Of a DNA stretch of 64,000 nucleotides, positions 59,409-64,000 are shown one piece after another; the stretch's first letter is position 1, and each line of letters begins with the position of its first letter. Source of the stretch: Halodesulfovibrio aestuarii (GTDB taxonomy: Bacteria; Desulfobacterota; Desulfovibrionia; Desulfovibrionales; Desulfovibrionaceae); NCBI RefSeq assembly GCF_050571805.1, contig NZ_CP192219.1; one strand, given 5' to 3'. The notes beneath the pieces are model-generated. The model was not told the origin of the DNA. It made no database searches and saw nothing but the letters and a program-made list of their open reading frames with translations. The translations under genes were made by a program, and so were the position numbers.

Positions 59409-59675
59409 ATGTTAGCACAGAGATGGCGTACTATATGCGCACTGCTTTTCGCGTTACTTTGCATTATTTTTAACTGGCAGTGGGGCGTCGGGGTTATGTT
59501 CTTGCTGTGGGCAATACGCGATATCGCTGATGGTGAATCCCGTTTTATTGAAAAAATTAAGCGCTCTGAAGAACTCGTTCTGTATGTTCTTGTTATTATT
59601 ATGCAGCTTTTCTTTGCGTTATTCTTCTTAGTTGCAGATTTTTCAAAGAATGATTTTTTACTTTGGTTTTTATAA
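59409..59675 (+). CDS. Small membrane protein, 88 aa
   Basis: Not recognised. Two to three membrane helices: about residues 8-24 (ICALLFALLCIIF), 25-38 (GVGVMFLLWAI) and 56-78 (LVLYVLVIIMQLFFALFFLVA), with a charged loop RDIADGESRFIEKIKRSEE between. RBS GGGAGCGG is upstream. It is followed by its own terminator and precedes the cyclase gene by about 245 bp. Confidence 0.7.
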   Translation: MLAQRWRTICALLFALLCIIFNWQWGVGVMFLLWAIRDIADGESRFIEKIKRSEELVLYVLVIIMQLFFALFFLVADFSKNDFLLWFL

Positions 59676-59702
59676 GAAAAACTGTTTTTAACAGTAGCAA
59701 AA

Positions 59703-59735
59703 AAAAGACTGACTTGCCGTGTGAGTCGGTCTTTT
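59703..59735 (+). terminator. Terminator after the small membrane protein
   Basis: AAAAGACTGACT / AGTCGGTCTTTT with one T-G pair and a 9-nt loop, 27 nt past the stop. It runs through an open frame (59663-59902) that I reject. Confidence 0.82.
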
Positions 59736-59920
59736 CCTCGTTTAGCATTCTGTTTTGCTTTGCTATCTCTTTCTATTTTATATGTGGTAAAAACACGATG
59801 ATAGTTACGTCTGCAAGAGTCATTTTTGTAATCACTAGTTACGTTGCTATATCAATCGGTACCTGCGTAACGTATTCTTATGGTGTACGTAGCGTTGGTT
59901 AGACATTTTTGTGGGGATAT

Positions 59921-61543
59921 ATGAGTGGGCTATTAACAACTCGTTCGTTAAAACTGTTTTTTCCTATACTTGCAATTTTTTGTTATGCGATTTTTTTTGT
60001 GATCTCTGCAGTATATCACGATAAGGTTGAGAACAAAGAAGAGCTTTTACGGGTAGATCAGAACAGATCTGTAAGTATACGAAAAGCGAGCTTGATGAGG
60101 TCCTTCAATGTTCCTTTTGCAGATGTACGTGTTCTCGCAGGTATTATTTCATATCAAAGGAACAAGGCAAGTCTGTATAAAGACGTTGCGTTGCGCATAC
60201 TGTACACTTTTGCTGAAAACAAGCCTGAGTATGGTCAGGTTCGTCTGTTGAATGTACAGGGGGATGAGATTATTCGTATCAATCGCGAACAGGGAAGGCT
60301 GCGTGTGGTTCCTGAAAAAGGATTACAGTCAAAGGCTCATCGTGGATATTTTAAAAAATCTCAGCGTCTAGGGTTTGGTGAAGTGTATGTTTCCCCGCTT
60401 GATCTCAATATAGAAAATAAAAAAATTGAAGTACCCTATGTTCCCGTTATCCGTTTTGTGACTCCGGTTTTTAATGACAGCGGAGAGCGAAGCGGATTTG
60501 TTGTTCTTAATTTTTATGCAGCGAAGATGCTGGCACATTTTCTTGAGATAACCTCGGATGTTATGAGCAACGCGATGCTACTTAATAATAAAGGCTTCTG
60601 GCTTGTTTCTGATGATAAGAATGTTTGCTGGGCATTTATGTTTGAAAAGGATGAGAAGAAACTCCGTGGAAAAATGTTTGGAGCACAGTATCCTGTTATC
60701 TGGAAGTTAGTGCAGCAGGATCTTTCCGGTCAGGTTCAAAATAGGGATGGGTTGTTTACATGGGCAACTGTAAATCCGGTTTTCTCTGTTTCTCCTAAAA
60801 TTGACAAAGGTGGGCAGGCATCTCCGCCCGTTGTTGTCAGCCCGTATCACTGGGTTGTCATGCAGCATGTAACTATTGAAAAACTAGCTGCTATGAAAAA
60901 GACTCTTTTTACTATTTGTGCGTGGGGGTGGGGCATTCTCTCCACATTAACAGGTGTTACCTTATGGTCTGGGTTACTTTTTATTCAACGGAACAGAATG
61001 CATCGGGAGGAATTGGAAGTTCAGGCACGTCAGGATTGGTTGACTGGACTTGCAAACCTGCCAAATATATTTGCTAAGCTTGAAAAAGCCTGTGAGAGTT
61101 CCAAAATTAGTAATATTCCGTTTTATATTCTGTATCTTGATTTGGACGATTTTAAATTTGTGAATGATCGTTACGGGCATGAATCAGGTAATATTGTGTT
61201 GCGGCATGTTGCGTCAGTGCTTCGCAAAAAGGTGCGGTTTACAGATACGGTTGCCCGAATAGGAGGAGATGAATACGTTATCCTTCTGGAGAATATGCGA
61301 ACTAGCGATAAGGCGAAAGAGATTGCTGCTGACATTCTTACAGCGTTTGATGAGTCTCCTGTCGTTTTGGAGTGCGGCAGCAACGTGTATGTGAAAGCCA
61401 GCATTGGAATTGCAGGCTGGAGCAGGGATGTCACAGGGCCAGATGATTTGATGAAACGTGCAGATGTAGCTATGTATGATGCAAAGAAGGAAAGAAAAAA
61501 ACACAATATCATGCAGGCTGAGACCAGCGATATTACTGTGTAA
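59921..61543 (+). CDS. Membrane-bound diguanylate cyclase (GGDEF) with periplasmic sensor
   Basis: A 540-aa inner-membrane sensor enzyme. Membrane helix 1 spans about residues 11-30. A periplasmic region of about 280 residues follows, probably dCache/LuxQ-like. Membrane helix 2 is near residues 325-350 (ICAWGWGILSTLTGVTLWSGLLF), and a GGDEF domain ends the protein (DLDDFKFVNDRYGHESGN, ARIGGDEYVILL). GGDEY is an active-type signature. The RFTD five residues before it is an inhibitory I-site, so c-di-GMP feedback is likely. I start at the ATG at 59921 with GGGGAT. The adhesin at the window start is a plausible downstream target in general, not by linkage. Confidence 0.92.
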   Translation: MSGLLTTRSLKLFFPILAIFCYAIFFVISAVYHDKVENKEELLRVDQNRSVSIRKASLMRSFNVPFADVRVLAGIISYQRNKASLYKDVALRILYTFAENKPEYGQVRLLNVQGDEIIRINREQGRLRVVPEKGLQSKAHRGYFKKSQRLGFGEVYVSPLDLNIENKKIEVPYVPVIRFVTPVFNDSGERSGFVVLNFYAAKMLAHFLEITSDVMSNAMLLNNKGFWLVSDDKNVCWAFMFEKDEKKLRGKMFGAQYPVIWKLVQQDLSGQVQNRDGLFTWATVNPVFSVSPKIDKGGQASPPVVVSPYHWVVMQHVTIEKLAAMKKTLFTICAWGWGILSTLTGVTLWSGLLFIQRNRMHREELEVQARQDWLTGLANLPNIFAKLEKACESSKISNIPFYILYLDLDDFKFVNDRYGHESGNIVLRHVASVLRKKVRFTDTVARIGGDEYVILLENMRTSDKAKEIAADILTAFDESPVVLECGSNVYVKASIGIAGWSRDVTGPDDLMKRADVAMYDAKKERKKHNIMQAETSDITV

Positions 61544-61766
61544 GTTTTAATAAAAAATAGTACTAGATAGAGGCTGATGATCAGTTTTTCATTATTCTCT
61601 TTTTTTATATGCTGTCTGTGGAGGTAAGGGCTGTGAGAAGTAATGAGACAACTTCAGACACTCCCTTGCAACAGGTAAAAAAGTATGACAAACCCCCGCA
61701 GAAAAGGTGCATTGTGTACCCGTAAATATAGTCATAGTGATTCCCAAATTTGACAGGAGCAGCGAC

Positions 61767-62948
61767 ATGGCATCTATTGGAACCCCCTTAACTCATTCTG
61801 CAACCAAAATTTTGTTACTCGGCTCGGGCGAGCTGGGCAAGGAAGTAGCCATTGAGGCAATGCGCCTTGGTGCGGAAGTTGTTGCGGTTGACCGTTATGA
61901 GAATGCTCCCGCCATGCAGATTGCTCATCGTTCTTATGCTATCAACATGCTTGATAGTAAAGCGTTGCGGGATGTAGTGGAAAAGGAACAGCCTGATTTA
62001 ATCGTTCCTGAAATTGAAGCGATTGCAACTGATACCCTTCTTGATCTTGAAAAAGAAGGTGTAACAATAGTTCCAACTGCTAAGGCGACTTGGCTCACCA
62101 TGAACCGGGAAGGTATTCGTCGTTTAGCCGCAGAAGATCTTGGTGTGCCGACGTCCCCTTACCGTTTTGCAGATACCGAAGAAGAGTACCGCACTGCTGT
62201 TGCAGAAGTAGGTATGCCTTGCGTTGTTAAGCCCGTTATGAGTTCTTCCGGCAAAGGGCAGAGCACCGTCAAAACTGAAGCAGATATTACTTCCGCGTGG
62301 AAATACTCGCAGGAAGGTGGGCGTACCGGTGGCGGGCGAATTATTATAGAAGGCTTTGTAACGTTTGACTACGAAATTACGCTGCTGACTGTGCGTCATG
62401 CTGGAGGCACCAGTTTCTGCAACCCGATAGGCCACTATCAGGAAGATGGAGACTACCGGATGTCATGGCAGCCACAACCTATGTCCGCCATTGCGTTAGA
62501 TCGTGCACGGGAAATCGCTCGCACAGTGACAGATGCATTGGGCGGGTTTGGTATTTTCGGGGTGGAACTTTTTGTGAAGGGCGATGAGGTTATTTTTAGT
62601 GAGGTTTCACCGCGTCCTCACGATACAGGTCTTGTGACTGTGATCTCGCAGAATCTCAGTGAATTTGCTCTGCATGCTCGTGCAATTCTCGGGCTTCCGA
62701 TTCCGGAAATCGTTCAACGTGGTGCTGCGGCGTCCAGTGTTGTTCTGGTAGAAGGAAATGGCACAGGCGCAACTTTCTCAGGATTGGATAAAGCGTTGAG
62801 TGAGCCGGAAACGCAGCTTCTTCTTTTTGGTAAAGCTGAAGTGCACGGACGTCGTCGTCTCGGTGTGGCTCTTGCCCTTGATGAGGATATTGAAAAGGCA
62901 AAAGTAAAAGCAAAACGCGCTTCTTCAGCCGTTACTGTGACTTTTTAA
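61767..62948 (+). CDS. purT: Formate-dependent phosphoribosylglycinamide formyltransferase
   Basis: A 393-aa ATP-grasp enzyme that uses formate and ATP to formylate GAR in purine synthesis. Motifs: KILLLGSGELGKEVAIEAMRLG, VPEIEAIATDTLLDLE, CVVKPVMSSSGKGQS and FSEVSPRPHDTGLVT. I start at MASIGTPL (61767), with CAGGAGC before it, to match family length. It suits an anaerobe with free formate. A large inverted repeat follows the stop. Confidence 0.95.
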   Translation: MASIGTPLTHSATKILLLGSGELGKEVAIEAMRLGAEVVAVDRYENAPAMQIAHRSYAINMLDSKALRDVVEKEQPDLIVPEIEAIATDTLLDLEKEGVTIVPTAKATWLTMNREGIRRLAAEDLGVPTSPYRFADTEEEYRTAVAEVGMPCVVKPVMSSSGKGQSTVKTEADITSAWKYSQEGGRTGGGRIIIEGFVTFDYEITLLTVRHAGGTSFCNPIGHYQEDGDYRMSWQPQPMSAIALDRAREIARTVTDALGGFGIFGVELFVKGDEVIFSEVSPRPHDTGLVTVISQNLSEFALHARAILGLPIPEIVQRGAAASSVVLVEGNGTGATFSGLDKALSEPETQLLLFGKAEVHGRRRLGVALALDEDIEKAKVKAKRASSAVTVTF

Positions 62949-62958
62949 GTGAATATGC

Positions 62959-63009
62959 CTAGGGTGTGTTTCTACGTTCTCAACGCGGGAACCGAGGAAC
63001 ACACCCTAG
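62959..63009 (+). terminator. Large inverted repeat after purT
   Basis: CTAGGGTGTGTT (62959-62970) pairs with AACACACCCTAG (62998-63009) and extends inward by about three pairs. An inner CGTT-CTC-AACG is possible. There is no T tract, so it may be a factor-dependent terminator or mRNA-stabilising element between convergent genes. Confidence 0.6.
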
Positions 63010-63057
63010 TATGTCTGCATACTGTAACGGTGTCAGGCGCAGGTGGCATGAGTTTTA

Positions 63058-63558
63058 TTAGTCACAGTTAGAGCTGACCACCCATAGAGCGCATTTTGTG
63101 AACTTGCGGAGGAGTTCTGCTGAAACACTTCCAAAGAGAAATTCTTCTTCTTTGCTGATTCCGCGACGGCCAATAACTACGGTTCCATGGTTTCCTTCTT
63201 CCTGGATAGCAAGAATATCCTGAGCTATCGATTCTCCGGTTGTACATACTTTTGCGTCTTCAAAAGGTGAACTGCAACTGATGATATATTCTTCATTAAT
63301 TGCTTTTTTATGAATGTTATTGCTGAGAAGCAATCCGCGAGCTTTGGCAAGTTTCCTTTTATACTCGACGACCAGTTCAGCGCATTCTGCACGCCAGAGA
63401 GCTTCAGATTCAAATAGATCCTTGTCCGGTAGCCGTTCGATAAAGAGCAGCGTTACAAGAACGTCCGGAATTGATCGAATCATTCTGGCGGTGTATTCCA
63501 CAGCTTCAAAAGAAGGTTTGGAAGAATCAAATGCCACAAGAATATTGTAGATGTTCAT
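63058..63558 (-). CDS. Universal stress protein (UspA family)
   Basis: A 166-aa USP. It starts with NILVAFDSSKPSFEAVEYTARM and has the ATP-binding signature IGRRGISKEEEFLFGSVS near the C-terminus, then CALWVV. It would bind ATP and modulate stress responses. Its ATG overlaps the stop of the upstream kinase-like gene in ATGA, so the two are translationally coupled. Confidence 0.93.
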   Translation of the reverse strand: MNIYNILVAFDSSKPSFEAVEYTARMIRSIPDVLVTLLFIERLPDKDLFESEALWRAECAELVVEYKRKLAKARGLLLSNNIHKKAINEEYIISCSSPFEDAKVCTTGESIAQDILAIQEEGNHGTVVIGRRGISKEEEFLFGSVSAELLRKFTKCALWVVSSNCD

Positions 63559-64000
63559 ACTTCAGGATACCTCCTACGGGCTGACTTAAATACGGGGAGT
63601 TCGTGAAAACATGTAAGTAACGCGCTTACAAACTCGGTAACTGATGAATAAAAAACACTATTTTTTGCTGAAAAATGCATGCAAATGTTGTTCAGTGTGT
63701 CGGGAATGTATGGGTATCGTTTTTGAATGTTTGCAAGACGATACGGCATTGCGAGTGCCATATCCTCAGCTGTTACGGCTTCTGTCTGTGATTGTTCCAA
63801 TGTTCCAATCTGTTGGGCTGTTATTTCCCGTTGCCCCACTAGGAGTAATAGAATGCTCCCCAGCCCGAATAAATCCAGAGCGAAAGGGTTTTCGCGCAGT
63901 CCGAATGCGTAGTCAAAGTCAATCCACCGCCAGTTTTTTGTGTCGGACTCTATGAGTAGGTGATCACGCCGGATATCACCATGTTGTTCATGATTTAGAT
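63555..64000 (-). CDS. Kinase-fold protein, C-terminal part (start outside window)
   Basis: The frame is open to the window edge. The visible 148 residues begin with LNHEQHGDIRRDHLLIES, which matches the catalytic loop of protein-kinase-like or aminoglycoside-phosphotransferase folds (HGD, then His where Asn is common), followed by WRWIDFDYAFG, the DFG-equivalent. After that come NPFALDLFGLGSILL and a helical tail. It overlaps the USP gene by 4 bp. Substrate is unknown; it may phosphorylate or bind with the stress protein. Confidence 0.7.
   Translation of the reverse strand, partial: LNHEQHGDIRRDHLLIESDTKNWRWIDFDYAFGLRENPFALDLFGLGSILLLLVGQREITAQQIGTLEQSQTEAVTAEDMALAMPYRLANIQKRYPYIPDTLNNICMHFSAKNSVFYSSVTEFVSALLTCFHELPVFKSARRRYPEV

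Noticed and set aside
59663..59902. 79-aa plus-strand ORF after the small membrane protein
   Set aside because: It overlaps the preceding gene and runs through that gene's terminator hairpin. No RBS, and its composition is that of AT-rich noncoding DNA.
61544..61766. Riboswitch (for example ZTP/pfl type) in the purT leader
   Set aside because: I looked for the conserved cores and saw none; there is no terminator-antiterminator pair either.

Overview
The window looks like a chromosomal segment of a marine, moderately AT-rich sulfate-reducing deltaproteobacterium of the Desulfovibrio group; Halodesulfovibrio is my best guess. The evidence is gene content and order: a Fur-linked feo locus, a biotin cluster with its own fatty-acid-type enzymes, Crp/Fnr regulators beside CO dehydrogenase and hybrid cluster protein genes, and the block tRNA-Val / thrS-infC-rpmI-rplT-pheS-pheT-merR-rpe-tkt. 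As I recall, much of this order is also found in Desulfovibrio vulgaris; I could not check this.

Layout. 1-9181: the 3' part of a giant type-1-secreted VCBS/RTX adhesin, with 18 near-identical 354-bp repeats in view. 9271-13760: an orphan DppD-type ATPase and an iron(II) uptake locus (two FeoA proteins, a FeoB-associated Cys-rich protein, FeoB) with Fur-like boxes. 13964-16752: SlyD-like isomerase, TrmB-type regulator and lysA. 16881-25696: the biotin region (bioB, bioA, two hotdog dehydratase-like proteins, an SDR reductase, an ACP-like protein, a ketoacyl synthase, bioF, bioD) on the minus strand, diverging from birA with a BirA-box-like operator between. 26082-30519: MATE exporter, DUF2156-type protein, NifU-like scaffold, gltX. 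30801-41834: anaerobic redox and nitrosative/CO functions: a probable HcpR regulator, a ferredoxin, CooA-like sensor, cooS, cooC, a ferredoxin-nitroreductase, a methyltransferase and hcp. 42280-52491: tRNA-Val and the translation operon, ending in MerR, rpe and tkt. 52917-54650: a small accessory module (AraC-type HTH, RhiA-like protein, caspase/CHAT-like protease). 54875-64000: Lon-family protease, a TIGR04283/TIGR04282-type glycosyltransferase pair, a 57-aa winged-helix protein, a diguanylate cyclase, purT, and a universal stress protein coupled to a kinase-fold protein cut by the window end.

Most notable points. (1) The biotin cluster carries a nearly complete private fatty-acid elongation set but no recognised pimelate-supply gene (bioC, bioH, bioW, bioI, bioZ). 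Its two dehydratase-like proteins appear to have split the active site: one keeps the catalytic His and has lost the Glu, the other keeps the Glu and has lost the His. (2) A compact module with a stand-alone His/Cys caspase-like protease sits between housekeeping genes. (3) A TGTCGGC-TT-GCTGACA CooA-type operator precedes cooS, and a related palindrome is shared by hcp and a ferredoxin gene. (4) infC almost certainly starts at a rare AUC codon. (5) The adhesin repeats show a five-unit superrepeat caused by recent segmental duplication.

All functions are assigned by reading motifs and family resemblance by eye. No search or structure prediction was run.
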